A stretch of DNA of 9,011 bases, from assembly GCA_964459325.1 (NCBI GenBank), contig CAYWKU010000059.1:1-9011 (forward strand). The letters are read 5' to 3'. A program made the position numbers and the translations under genes. Numbering within the stretch: position 1 is the first letter of the stretch; every line of letters begins with the position of its first letter. This DNA is from CAYWKU01 sp964459325. Lineage in GTDB: Bacteria; RBG-13-61-14; CAYWKU01. Positions 1 to 6,408 of this stretch are shown here, one piece after another. Below the pieces are notes generated by a model. It worked only from the letters and a program-made list of their open reading frames with translations. It made no database searches and was not told the origin of the DNA.

Positions 1-2
1 TG

Positions 3-1655
3 TTCACGGGTTTGTATTTTAATCTTGAAGATGAAACTTTTGAATTCTACATGCCTATGAAAATGAAAGACAATCCCTCTTGGATAAACGTTACAGAATT
101 AATGCAAATAGGTTCAGGCGAGGCGATAAAGAAAATAGTGGATGAACCGTCCATATCGGAAAACCTGACTAAATTTATCAACCGCCTAAACGCTATAGAC
201 CAGATCAAGGACATTGACCTTTACATTGAGGAAGTTACTGGTGAAGACAAAACAGTCGATGTGGTTGTAGATATTTTTAACCGTGTGAACAGTGGTGGCA
301 CGAAGCTTTCGAAAGGTGATTTAGCTCTCGCTAAAATTTGTGCGGAATGGCCTGAAGCACGTGAAGAAATGAATTTTCGTCTCAATAAATGGAAAAAAGC
401 CGGATTCAAATTTGAGTTAGAATGGCTCTTGCGGTGTGTTAACACAATCGTCACAGGTGAAGCTCTTTTCTCTGCTCTCAAGGATGTGGATATCGACGAA
501 GCTAAGAACGGCCTAAAAACAGCTGAAAAATATATTGATACTATGTTAAACGTAATCTCGTCGCGATTGGGATTAGATCATCATCGCGTTCTCGGTAGCC
601 GTTATTCGTTTCCTCTACTCGTACGGTATCTGAATAATAAAGGAGGCAGCTTTTCAAATTTTAAGGAACGTGATAATATTCTGTACTGGTATATTCATAC
701 CCTTCTTTGGGGTCGATACGCTGGATCGACCGAATCCGTCCTAAATCAGGATCTAGGTTTGATTGAAGAACAGGAAGGGGCATTGGAGCGTTTGATTGAA
801 AACCTGAGAATATCGAGAGGGGATCTTAAGCTACATCCAGATGATTTTCGCGGACAGAGTCGCGGAGCAAGATTTTATCCAATGCTATATCTTATGACAC
901 GTGTATGTAAAGCCAAGGATTGGGATACTGGAGTCGAACTGTCGAGCCACCTTCTCGGAAACATGAACACACTTCAGCTACACCATATTTTTCCCAAGGC
1001 CCCGTTATATAAACATGAATATCCCAAGTCTGAAGTCAATGCTATAGCCAACTTTACGTTTTTAACCCAAGAAACTAACTTAAAAGTATCAGATAAATAT
1101 CCTGTTAATTACTTGTCAGAGTTTGCTGAGCGGAATCCTGAGGTAATAGAATCACACTGGATCCCAATGGAAAGAGAATTATGGAAAGTTGAAAACTACA
1201 GGGACTTTCTGGCTGCTCGCAGGGAATTGCTGGCGAATGCCGCTAATGAATTTCTAGATAGTCTTCTTGCCGGTGGTATTCCGGAACCAGAAGCAATGAA
1301 ACCTATTCTGGAGCATGAAAAGGGAGAAATTGCGCATAGTATCAAGAATGAGGAAGAGGAAGAGTTATTAATCGCTTGCAATGAATGGGTTGTTAACCAT
1401 GGTTTACCCGAGGGAGATTTCTTGTATGAACTGGCACATCCAGAAACCGGAGATGTAATCGCCGTTTTTGATATCGCTTGGCCTAACGGCCTTCAGCCAG
1501 GCCTTAGTCAACCTATTGCTCTTCTTATCAATGAGGGTGACGAAGTAATCGACGCAGCTAACAAGGCTGGTTATCGATACTTCACGTGCGATGAGGATTT
1601 CAAAAGCTACGTGAAACATGAAATTTTAGCGGAAACAGAAAATGGCGCAGCATAA
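3..1655 (+). CDS. DUF262/HNH GmrSD-family nuclease, 5'-truncated
   Basis: The frame is open from the first bases of the window, so the true start and the DGQQR-type motif expected in the DUF262 domain lie upstream; 550 residues are present. The segment FNRVNSGGTKLSKGDLALAKI (about residues 90-110) is a typical end of a DUF262 (ParB/GmrS-like, NTP-using) domain. An HNH motif of the DUF1524/GmrD kind follows near residue 325 (LQLHHIFPK, then the N-x-F-L and N-x-K-V-S-D-K pattern). A C-terminal tail with DIAWPNGLQPGLSQPIALL is a block I associate with some DUF262 proteins; its role is unknown to me. Family members such as GmrSD cleave DNA carrying modified bases, while relatives respond to other marks, so the substrate here cannot be named. 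It converges on a DNA methyltransferase gene, with an IS-like remnant between. The family call is secure; the target is not. Confidence 0.88.
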   Translation, partial: FTGLYFNLEDETFEFYMPMKMKDNPSWINVTELMQIGSGEAIKKIVDEPSISENLTKFINRLNAIDQIKDIDLYIEEVTGEDKTVDVVVDIFNRVNSGGTKLSKGDLALAKICAEWPEAREEMNFRLNKWKKAGFKFELEWLLRCVNTIVTGEALFSALKDVDIDEAKNGLKTAEKYIDTMLNVISSRLGLDHHRVLGSRYSFPLLVRYLNNKGGSFSNFKERDNILYWYIHTLLWGRYAGSTESVLNQDLGLIEEQEGALERLIENLRISRGDLKLHPDDFRGQSRGARFYPMLYLMTRVCKAKDWDTGVELSSHLLGNMNTLQLHHIFPKAPLYKHEYPKSEVNAIANFTFLTQETNLKVSDKYPVNYLSEFAERNPEVIESHWIPMERELWKVENYRDFLAARRELLANAANEFLDSLLAGGIPEPEAMKPILEHEKGEIAHSIKNEEEEELLIACNEWVVNHGLPEGDFLYELAHPETGDVIAVFDIAWPNGLQPGLSQPIALLINEGDEVIDAANKAGYRYFTCDEDFKSYVKHEILAETENGAA

Positions 1656-1692
1656 TTTTTGGGATACCCTTGTCGTATGTCAGCGGGCAGTA

Positions 1693-1830
1693 AAAACCGG
1701 CCACCATCGGGCACTTGAAAACCGTCCAGAAGTGCCCACCGGGTCGGATGAGGGTTCGAGCCAAAACCGGCCAGAAGTGCCCACCGGGTCCGGAGAGAGT
1801 GAGGCTTCAAAACCGGCCAGAACTGCTAAC
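1693..1830 (+). repeat. Four direct AAAACCGGCC-type repeats
   Basis: Copies start at 1693, 1718, 1763 and 1809, giving spacings of 25, 45 and 46 bp. Copies two and three share the 20-base run CCAGAAGTGCCCACCGGGTC (1726-1745 and 1771-1790). The motif recurs at 3116 and 3956 inside two of the intergenic repeats; bases 1713-1742 are identical to 3951-3980 (30 of 30). Confidence 0.8.
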
Positions 1831-1852
1831 TAATCCAGAAAATATATGGCTG

Positions 1853-2014
1853 ATGGTTTTCGTTTTTGAAAGCAGTCGTCCAATAGACAAATTGAAAGGT
1901 ATTGATCCTCTACCATTTCGTTTCAAAACAGTAGTCGGAGCACAATTGACGGAAGATGATTGGCTGTTTTCAGACAGATCGGAAAAAGCAGGAGGACAAT
2001 TACTGCAAGCGTGA
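1853..2014 (+). other. Unassigned short open frame, possible gene fragment
   Basis: A 53-codon frame starting at an ATG reads MVFVFESSRPIDKLKGI and later AQLTEDDWLFSDRSEK. Composition (acidic, with W and F) looks more protein-like than its antisense frame, and it sits inside the possible IS-like remnant. No ribosome binding site is clear and I do not recognise the sequence. It could be a piece of a gene stranded by an insertion or deletion, or chance. Confidence 0.2.
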
Positions 2015-2067
2015 CCACTTCTGGTTATAACAAGATGATATCCAACTGGATTTACAGGGATCCGAAT

Positions 2068-3048
2068 TTAGAGTGGTAAAAGGATTTGTTTGCCATTGCT
2101 GGGAACTTGGTTTTTCAAGGCTGACAGTTTTGGAATAGCATCGAGACTCATTTCATAATATTCCAGATGCCGTTCAATTCCTATGCTTGAATAGCCAATT
2201 GCTTCCGCAGCTGCAATTGTTGATCCGGAACCTATGAATGGGTCGACAATAACTCCCTTCCCTAGAGGCAGAGCTGCATGTACTACAACTCGTAAAAATG
2301 ATTGAGGTTTTAAACTAGGGTGGTTTGCAATATCGCGTTCCCTACTGGGAGTTCGCTCGCTTTCAATTACATCAGGTATGGGCTTATCTTCTGAATCTCT
2401 TCTCAGACCGCCCGTTTCAAATTTGCGCAAGCATTCACTAACTTTCATACCTTTGGGAATTGGTTTTCTTAAAATCCCCCAAGGTTCATAGCATCCTCTA
2501 AACATTGTAGATACACCTGGAAATTCTTGCTCGGCGTTTTTAGGGCGATCACCGCCACGCAATGTTCTGACTATTCGGATCAATTCACCTCTGAATTCCA
2601 GACCCCCATCAATTAAAGCAGAAAATACCAGTTGGGAAAGGAATGCGTTGCTTGCTATGAATACATGGCCCCCAGGTCGTAAGGCCCGTAAAACCAGTCT
2701 GCTCCATTCAGTGAAAAATCTCTTAAGAGATTTGCATTCCTTTCCGTTAAGAGCGGTAAACCTTGGCAATGGTGAACGCTCATGCCCATCAAATGCGGGG
2801 GGTATCCTCCAAATTCCGCCGGAACTTTGTTCCCTCTTTTCGAGTTGGTCAAAATCATACTCTTTTACACCATATGGTGGATCAGTAACGATAGCATGAA
2901 TGCTGTTTTCAGGGATTCTGCTCAACCACTCAAAGCAATCGGCATGCAAAACAATAGAATTTCCTATAACTTCGGACTTATAATCCAGCACAAATTCCAG
3001 AAAGAGAGCACTTTGGGATAATCGACTCTTCATTATCTTCAATTTCAT
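2068..3048 (-). CDS. Beta-class site-specific DNA methyltransferase
   Basis: The product (326 residues) should transfer a methyl group from S-adenosylmethionine to an amino group in a specific DNA site. The catalytic motif DPPYG is at residues 56-60 and the SAM-binding motif DPFIGSGST at about 269-277, with a variable region of some 200 residues between that probably holds target recognition. Catalytic motif first and SAM motif last marks the beta class; DPPY favours adenine-N6 but N4-cytosine is possible. I chose the ATG at 3048 because AGGGAGA lies a few bases upstream; a TTG 27 bases earlier would place that site inside the gene. No cognate restriction gene is adjacent on the same strand, though the DUF262/HNH gene converges on it. 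It may be an orphan methylase or part of a dispersed system. Confidence 0.9.
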   Translation of the reverse strand: MKLKIMKSRLSQSALFLEFVLDYKSEVIGNSIVLHADCFEWLSRIPENSIHAIVTDPPYGVKEYDFDQLEKREQSSGGIWRIPPAFDGHERSPLPRFTALNGKECKSLKRFFTEWSRLVLRALRPGGHVFIASNAFLSQLVFSALIDGGLEFRGELIRIVRTLRGGDRPKNAEQEFPGVSTMFRGCYEPWGILRKPIPKGMKVSECLRKFETGGLRRDSEDKPIPDVIESERTPSRERDIANHPSLKPQSFLRVVVHAALPLGKGVIVDPFIGSGSTIAAAEAIGYSSIGIERHLEYYEMSLDAIPKLSALKNQVPSNGKQILLPL

Positions 3049-3078
3049 TCTAATCTCCCTAACTAGTTTTTGCAAGTA

Positions 3079-3095
3079 TGAAAATCATGTTTTCA
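3079..3095. promoter_or_regulatory. Palindrome upstream of the methyltransferase gene
   Basis: TGAAAA-TCATG-TTTTCA is a perfect 6-bp dyad with a 5-base centre, ending 31 bases before the chosen start codon. Such sites upstream of methylase genes are often bound by a controller protein or by the methylase itself. No controller gene is seen in the window, so the role is speculative. A clear pair of promoter boxes is not evident here. Confidence 0.35.
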
Positions 3096-3100
3096 ATAGG

Positions 3101-3222
3101 TGTCAGCTTACCCTCAAAACCGTCCAAAACTGCCCACCGGCTCCGAATCTCCCATATCGTCTCAAACCAGCAGGGAGGACCCGCTTTTATATATACTTCT
3201 ATCTTTCGCCTCGAACGGGTAT
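3101..3222. repeat. Intergenic cassette-boundary repeat, copy at methylase/YgiT border
   Basis: It starts with TGTCAGC, as at 1678, then an AAAACCGTCC module. After that comes the shared core: CTCCC (3149-3153) pairing with GGGAG (3173-3177), then ACCCG near 3180 and CGGGT near 3220. Bases 3173-3222 are identical to 4013-4062. Differences between these two copies cluster in the hairpin loop. Relative to the copy near 5930, this one has a module of roughly 22-25 bases inserted right after GCTTACCCTC (3106-3115 versus 5930-5939). Confidence 0.85.
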
Positions 3223-3224
3223 GT

Positions 3225-3249
3225 ACCCGGCATTTATGATTTGCCGGGT
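3225..3249 (-). terminator. Strong hairpin after the YgiT-type gene
   Basis: ACCCGGCA (3225-3232) and TGCCGGGT (3242-3249) form a perfect 8-bp stem with a 9-base AT-rich loop, starting 13 bases beyond the stop of the minus-strand gene. There is no good T-run after it, so it could be a weak or Rho-assisted terminator, or an mRNA 3'-end protecting hairpin. Confidence 0.45.
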
Positions 3250-3262
3250 GGGGTATGATCTA

Positions 3263-3499
3263 TCACAGCGCCATTACCTCTATCTGGAGGCGCTTTTTCT
3301 TGGCCTCTTCCACAAGGCTTTCGATGCGCTCCGCTTCCTTGTCCGCGATCCAATCCGCTCCGCATTGGGAACATACCGACGCCGGAACGTTCCTTACTAC
3401 TACCACACCGAAACCCAATTCCGCTGTAAATGTCGTGGTGCCCGGTTGTTTTGTTCCGCCGCAAATCGGACAAACTTCCGCTTTTTGCTTCTTTTTCAT
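3263..3499 (-). CDS. YgiT-type zinc-finger protein, probable antitoxin
   Basis: A 78-residue protein with two CxxC pairs (Cys10/Cys13 in CPICGG and Cys43/Cys46 in CSQCG) flanking a beta-rich stretch, followed by a charged helical tail. This is the zinc domain found in the N-terminal half of MqsA/YgiT antitoxins. The helix-turn-helix half of MqsA is absent, so it is the short form often coupled to DUF4258 genes. The start codon overlaps the stop of the upstream gene by 4 bases (ATGA), with GAGGAG placed correctly inside that gene's end, which implies translational coupling. It presumably neutralises the DUF4258 partner; this is inferred from family and context, not shown. Confidence 0.85.
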   Translation of the reverse strand: MKKKQKAEVCPICGGTKQPGTTTFTAELGFGVVVVRNVPASVCSQCGADWIADKEAERIESLVEEAKKKRLQIEVMAL

Positions 3500-3822
3500 C
3501 GCTTTCTCCTCGTCCGCAAGTCCGCTTCGAATTGTTCCAAGGACGGCATATACGCAGTAATCACAAAGGTAATTTCAGAGGCTTTGTTGAATGCCGCCAC
3601 AACGTGCAAGGCACTGTTCTCCAACCTGCCCAGGAAAAGCGCACTAGGCAAAGGATAATCGTCGGCATAGTCTTCTATCCGTTCGCCATTGAGCAACACG
3701 TCTTTCACCTCATTTCTTAGGATACCACGCTCCGCCATCCGTTCCAAGGCATGGCGCTGCCACTCGACCCTTCCCCTTCGCACCGCCTCCCGCATTTTCT
3801 TTATATCCAGGCTGGGAGCCAA
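3496..3822 (-). CDS. DUF4258 protein, probable toxin
   Basis: A 108-residue basic protein with the DUF4258 pattern: RHALERMAERGI (residues 23-34), a central LPSALFLG strand, and LHVVAAF followed by FVITAYMPS (72-94). The fold belongs with small BrnT/RelE-like RNase toxins; activity here is inferred. It is the first gene of a two-gene unit with the YgiT-type gene. The TTG start has a purine-rich AGAGAGAAG three bases upstream; an ATG at residue 10 is the alternative but has a weaker site. An AT-rich TATATAAAAG about 35 bases upstream could supply a -10 box, without a convincing -35. The unit is bracketed by the two most similar copies of the boundary repeat. Confidence 0.8.
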   Translation of the reverse strand: MAPSLDIKKMREAVRRGRVEWQRHALERMAERGILRNEVKDVLLNGERIEDYADDYPLPSALFLGRLENSALHVVAAFNKASEITFVITAYMPSLEQFEADLRTRRKR

Positions 3823-3929
3823 TTTCTTCTCTCTTCCAATTAATCTTTTATATAACGCTAACGTGCTATGATTTCTCGGGTTTCTGCGCCGCTTCGCAAA
3901 GTATACGTCGTAATCCGTCAGGGTGCAAT

Positions 3930-4108
3930 TTGCCCTTTGTGGCCGTGGGTACTTGAAAACCGTCCAGAAGTGCCCACCGGCTCAGAATCTCCCATATTGC
4001 TCTGCCTCGCCTGGGAGGACCCGCTTTTATATATACTTCTATCTTTCGCCTCGAACGGGTATAAATATTTGGCTGTGAATCTTTTACAAACTGGCTTCTT
4101 GAGGGCTT
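3930..4108. repeat. Intergenic cassette-boundary repeat, copy upstream of DUF4258 gene
   Basis: The AAAACCGTCC module (identical over 3951-3980 to 1713-1742) leads into CTCCCA (3989-3994) pairing with TGGGAG (4012-4017), then the 50 bases identical to the 3173 copy. From 4070 it continues with GGCTGTGAATCTTTTACA and CTGGCTT, which recur at 6031 with about four changes in 38 bases. The left limit is uncertain. Confidence 0.85.
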
Positions 4109-4178
4109 CGGTTGGCTCGGTTATTTCTTTATCTTTGGTAAGTTGGTGATTTTACTCAACTAAATATCTTTTTCATGA

Positions 4179-4198
4179 AAGCATTAGCCTCAATGCTT
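4179..4198 (-). terminator. Hairpin overlapping the stop codon of the 77-residue gene
   Basis: AAGCATT (4179-4185) and AATGCTT (4192-4198) form a perfect 7-bp stem with a 6-base loop, reaching into the TAA stop. No T-run follows on the minus strand, so termination is possible but not certain. Confidence 0.35.
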
Positions 4199-4430
4199 AT
4201 TTCTCGTGCAGTATCTCGTCTACTAATTCTTCCCGCTCCTCCTCGGTAAGATTTGAAAAATCGATGCCGCGCTCAATACAAATTGCCCGCAATTTCTCCT
4301 GGTTCCGGTCAACAATCCGGTCAAATTCCTCGAGGTCGCCTATCAGCTTACTCAATACTTTTCGCTTGCCTGTAGGCGAAAGCTGGTTCAAAGCTTCCAG
4401 GATTTGCTCCTCGTTTAGTTGTGGCAACAT
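4197..4430 (-). CDS. Small antitoxin-like protein, no adjacent toxin
   Basis: A 77-residue acidic, all-helical protein. The N-terminal part (NEEQILEALNQLSP) resembles the start of small DUF2281-like or VapB-like antitoxins. The C-terminal part (ERGIDFSNLTEEEREELVD) matches a motif I associate with antitoxins encoded before PIN-domain toxins. I chose the ATG at 4430 because GAGAGGAGG sits six bases upstream; an in-frame TTG 27 bases earlier would bury that site. No PIN or other toxin frame follows: the next 130 bases downstream on the minus strand are the boundary repeat. It may be a stranded antitoxin whose toxin was lost. Function not proven. Confidence 0.65.
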   Translation of the reverse strand: MLPQLNEEQILEALNQLSPTGKRKVLSKLIGDLEEFDRIVDRNQEKLRAICIERGIDFSNLTEEEREELVDEILHEK

Positions 4431-4500
4431 AACCAGCCTCCTCTCTCCAAGAGTCAAGTTTATTTCAGAACTTAGAATTTATGCCAAATCCTTCATAGAT

Positions 4501-4539
4501 ATAGTATTTATTTTACATTGTTTACTGCAAGTTTGGCAA
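4501..4539 (-). promoter_or_regulatory. Candidate promoter for the 77-residue gene
   Basis: Two overlapping sigma-70-type pairs fit on the minus strand: TTGCCA with TAAAAT at an 18-base spacing (4534-4539 and 4510-4515), and TTGCAG with TACTAT also at 18 bases (4525-4530 and 4501-4506). Either would start transcription 60-75 bases before the chosen ATG. Confidence 0.45.
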
Positions 4540-4575
4540 ATATATCCCCGCCTTTCGCTTTGAGCGAGTATATAG
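4539..4575. repeat. Partial boundary repeat between 77-residue gene and ATPase gene
   Basis: Only the right half of the repeat is present: ATATATCCCCGCCTTTCG then AGCGAGTATATA, aligning with 5990-6027. Here TCGCT (4555-4559) and AGCGA (4563-4567) form a short hairpin. The CTCCC...GGGAG hairpin half is absent; the promoter of the small gene begins where it would be. Confidence 0.6.
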
Positions 4576-4609
4576 TCTGCTGGTTATCAGTAATTTGGAA
4601 GCGGCGAGC

Positions 4610-5833
4610 TTAAAGGGCCGAAACGGGGATGGAATATGCAGACTCGGTCAACGGGATGAATTGTTCGTAAAGGCAAATCACCCCGCCCGGGCCGATGGGC
4701 AAGTTCAGTTTTTCCAGTGTTGAAAAGTGTCGGACATGGTCTCTTTTCGGTGACGCGGTCTTTTTTATCTCCACGGAGTAAACGGTTCCGTCCTGCACGA
4801 TAAGCAGGTCTATTTCCTTTTTGTCCTTATCCCGATAAAAATAAAATGGAGCATTCCGCCCGTTGTGCCGGTAACTTTTAATAATTTCCGCGATCACCCA
4901 CGTTTCAAGCGCCGCGCCGGACATGGCCCCGGCCTCCAGCGTTTCCGGGCTTGACCATTCCGTCAAATATGCACACAGGCCGGTATCCAGAAAATAGAGT
5001 TTCGGCGTCTTGACCAGGCGCTTGGTAATGTTGGCATGATACGGCTCAAGAAGATAAACCAATCCCGAGGCCTGGAGGATCGACAGCCATGTCCTGGCCG
5101 TGCTCGGTGTAACATCCGCATCTCTCGCCAGTTCCGACAGGTTCAGCAGTTGCGCGGTGCGAGCAGCCGAGGCTCGAAGGAATCGAAGGAAAGCAGTTTC
5201 ATCTCCCACGTGGGTAAGGTCGCGGACATCTCTTTGCAGATATGTCCCGACGTACGAACTATAGAAAAGATCGCGGTCAAGTTCCTTCGACACCACAATT
5301 GCAGGGAACGAGCCGCGCCATATTATTTTGAAAAGCTCCTTTAAGGAAATGGCATCCGTTTGGTCAATCCGGTTTCGGATTTCTTCCGGAAGCGGAAGGA
5401 AAGGGCGGGATTTGTCGCTCTGCCCCAAAGCTTCACGCCTCGAAAACCCGAAAAGGTTTATAATACCCACCCGACCGGCCAGGGACTCGGAAATTTCCTT
5501 CATCATCTGGAAGTGTTGTAAACCGGTCAGCCAGTACATTCCCGGTTTGTGCTCCCTGTCCACCGCCATCTTAATATATGGCAACAGTTCGGGGGCGTAT
5601 TGAATCTCGTCAATCAAAACCGGCGGAGGATACCTCTGCATGAATAACCCCGGGTCCTCCCGGGCAAGGCTCATGATTATGGGGTCATCGAGGGTGACGT
5701 AGGCTCTTTCATGCTCACTTATGTGCTGCAGAAAGGTGGTCTTGCCCACCTGCCTCGCACCCGTAACCAAGAGCACCGGCAGCTGCCCGGAGCTTTTCAA
5801 CACGAAATCCCTGAGTGTTCGTTGAAGGTACAT
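4610..5833 (-). CDS. AAA_14 / DUF4143 ATPase
   Basis: A 407-residue cytosolic ATPase. Walker A is GARQVGKTT (residues 25-33) and Walker B is PVLIDEIQ (71-78). A DUF4143 C-terminal region includes KLYFLDTGLCAYL and, near residues 333-358, an E-x-D then VEIKKT pattern (Asp342, Glu355, Lys357) like a PD-(D/E)xK nuclease core. Such ATPases are widespread accessory genes with few known functions; nucleic-acid handling is a guess. The sensor-1 region reads LTGLQHF where relatives usually have TGSQ, so the polar residue is replaced by Leu105. Length is normal for the family. The ribosome binding site is poor (TTGGACG), although the promoter upstream is strong. It stands alone between two boundary repeats. 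Confidence 0.88.
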   Translation of the reverse strand: MYLQRTLRDFVLKSSGQLPVLLVTGARQVGKTTFLQHISEHERAYVTLDDPIIMSLAREDPGLFMQRYPPPVLIDEIQYAPELLPYIKMAVDREHKPGMYWLTGLQHFQMMKEISESLAGRVGIINLFGFSRREALGQSDKSRPFLPLPEEIRNRIDQTDAISLKELFKIIWRGSFPAIVVSKELDRDLFYSSYVGTYLQRDVRDLTHVGDETAFLRFLRASAARTAQLLNLSELARDADVTPSTARTWLSILQASGLVYLLEPYHANITKRLVKTPKLYFLDTGLCAYLTEWSSPETLEAGAMSGAALETWVIAEIIKSYRHNGRNAPFYFYRDKDKKEIDLLIVQDGTVYSVEIKKTASPKRDHVRHFSTLEKLNLPIGPGGVICLYEQFIPLTESAYSIPVSAL

Positions 5834-5837
5834 GATT

Positions 5838-5874
5838 ATCGTCCAATTTGTAGCATGATTACAATATAGACGAT
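5838..5874. promoter_or_regulatory. Nested palindrome, candidate operator of the ATPase gene
   Basis: ATCGTC (5838-5843) pairs with GACGAT (5869-5874), and TTGTA (5848-5852) with TACAA (5860-5864); both dyads share the same centre at 5856. The element covers the -10 box and the likely transcription start of the ATPase promoter, the usual place for a repressor site. The binding protein is unknown. Confidence 0.55.
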
Positions 5875-5891
5875 ATTATTCGGCGTGTCAA
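5863..5891 (-). promoter_or_regulatory. Sigma-70-type promoter of the ATPase gene
   Basis: A perfect TTGACA (5886-5891) and TATATT (5863-5868) are separated by 17 bases on the minus strand. Transcription would start near 5856, about 25 bases before the ATG. Confidence 0.7.
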
Positions 5892-5929
5892 GAAGCCGCT
5901 CGGAAAGCGGACGGTTCATCCAAAAAATT

Positions 5930-6068
5930 GCTTACCCTCCGGTGCGTATCTCCCACATTTTCACGGGTCAGGGGGGAGGACCCGCTCTGATATATACCCC
6001 CACCTTTCTTCCTTAAGCGAGTATATACTTGGCTGTGAATCTTTTACAGGCTGGCTTTTTGAGGGGTT
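5930..6068. repeat. Intergenic cassette-boundary repeat, copy upstream of ATPase gene
   Basis: It begins GCTTACCCTC as at 3106 but lacks the AAAACCGTCC module. CTCCC (5950-5954) pairs with GGGAG (5974-5978); ACCCGCT (5980-5986) pairs with AGCGAGT (6016-6022) at six of seven positions. The tail from 6030 (GGCTGTGAATCTTTTACA) matches 4070 onward. Confidence 0.85.
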
Positions 6069-6122
6069 TATCGAGTTAACTGAGGAATCCGGTTGGAGCA
6101 TTTTTCATTTATCCGGTCAACA

Positions 6123-6147
6123 TAAAAATCGGGGAGTGAATTTCCCG
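6123..6147 (-). terminator. Rho-independent terminator after the ygiT-like pseudogene
   Basis: On the minus strand, a stem of CGGGAA and TCCCCG (6142-6147 with 6130-6135, one G-T pair) with a 6-base loop is followed by ATTTTTAT. It starts directly after the TAA stop and would end the MNT-HEPN-YgiT transcript. Confidence 0.55.
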
Positions 6148-6148
6148 G

Positions 6149-6372
6149 TTAAGCGGCAAAACGAACAATTTCCACCTCAGCCCCGGCCTTGACGACCTGG
6201 TCGGCTCTTTTAAGCAGCTTTCCGGTAATCTCCTTGGACAGGTAATACTCGCCGCAATTATCGCATACCTGGGCAGGAACATCCTTGACAACTACGGTGG
6301 TTTCCCCGCACTGCAATGTAACGGTCGTTTTCCCTGTTTCGTTTAGCCGTTTTTGCAGATTACACATTTCAT
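6149..6372 (-). pseudogene. YgiT-type zinc protein gene, frameshifted and with a nonsense codon
   Basis: The intact part reads GKTTVTL, then VVVKDVPAQVCDNCGEYYL and a charged tail, matching short YgiT-type proteins. The expected first CxxC is not in that frame but is found in another: from ATG 6370-6372 it reads MKCVICKNG, then TAA at 6343-6345, then TK. The two frames join near 6335-6336, where one base is missing just before GGG. Restoring a sense codon for TAA and one base would recreate a normal MKCVIC...G-x-TKxGKTTVTL protein. A continuous 87-residue frame starting at 6412 (overlapping the HEPN stop by 4 bases) could still be translated, but would carry a non-homologous N-terminus and only one Cys of the first pair. 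Sequencing error is the alternative. Confidence 0.75.
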
Positions 6373-6408
6373 ACTTTTTTTCTACCGGAAATTTTACAGA
6401 AGTTTTAA

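Larger units (their letters stand above)
1678..2035 (+). mobile_element. Possible decayed IS21-like element end region
   Basis: The stretch begins with TGTCAGC and carries four direct copies of an AAAACCGGCC-type motif on its left. At 2011-2031 there is an inverted match (GTGACCACTTCTGGTT) to the same motif (GTGGGCACTTCTGGCC when reversed). Repeated internal binding sites at both ends, with TG/CA termini, are typical of IS21-family elements. No istA or istB gene is present, so this would be a solo end or an internally deleted copy. Exact termini and a target duplication cannot be fixed by eye. Confidence 0.3.

Noticed and set aside
1693..1830. Small CRISPR array
   Set aside because: The repeats are short, imperfect and irregularly spaced (25, 45, 46 bp), the intervals resemble each other, and no cas gene is present.
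1642..1833. Short plus-strand frame over the nuclease gene end and the repeats
   Set aside because: Its product is just the translated repeats; no family resemblance.
2648..3021. Plus-strand frames opposite the methylase gene
   Set aside because: They are shadows of a gene with clear DPPY and FIGSGST motifs on the other strand.
3823..3945. Upstream extension of the DUF4258 reading frame
   Set aside because: The frame is open without a usable start codon and the translated sequence (rich in K and R) does not resemble the family; treated as promoter region.
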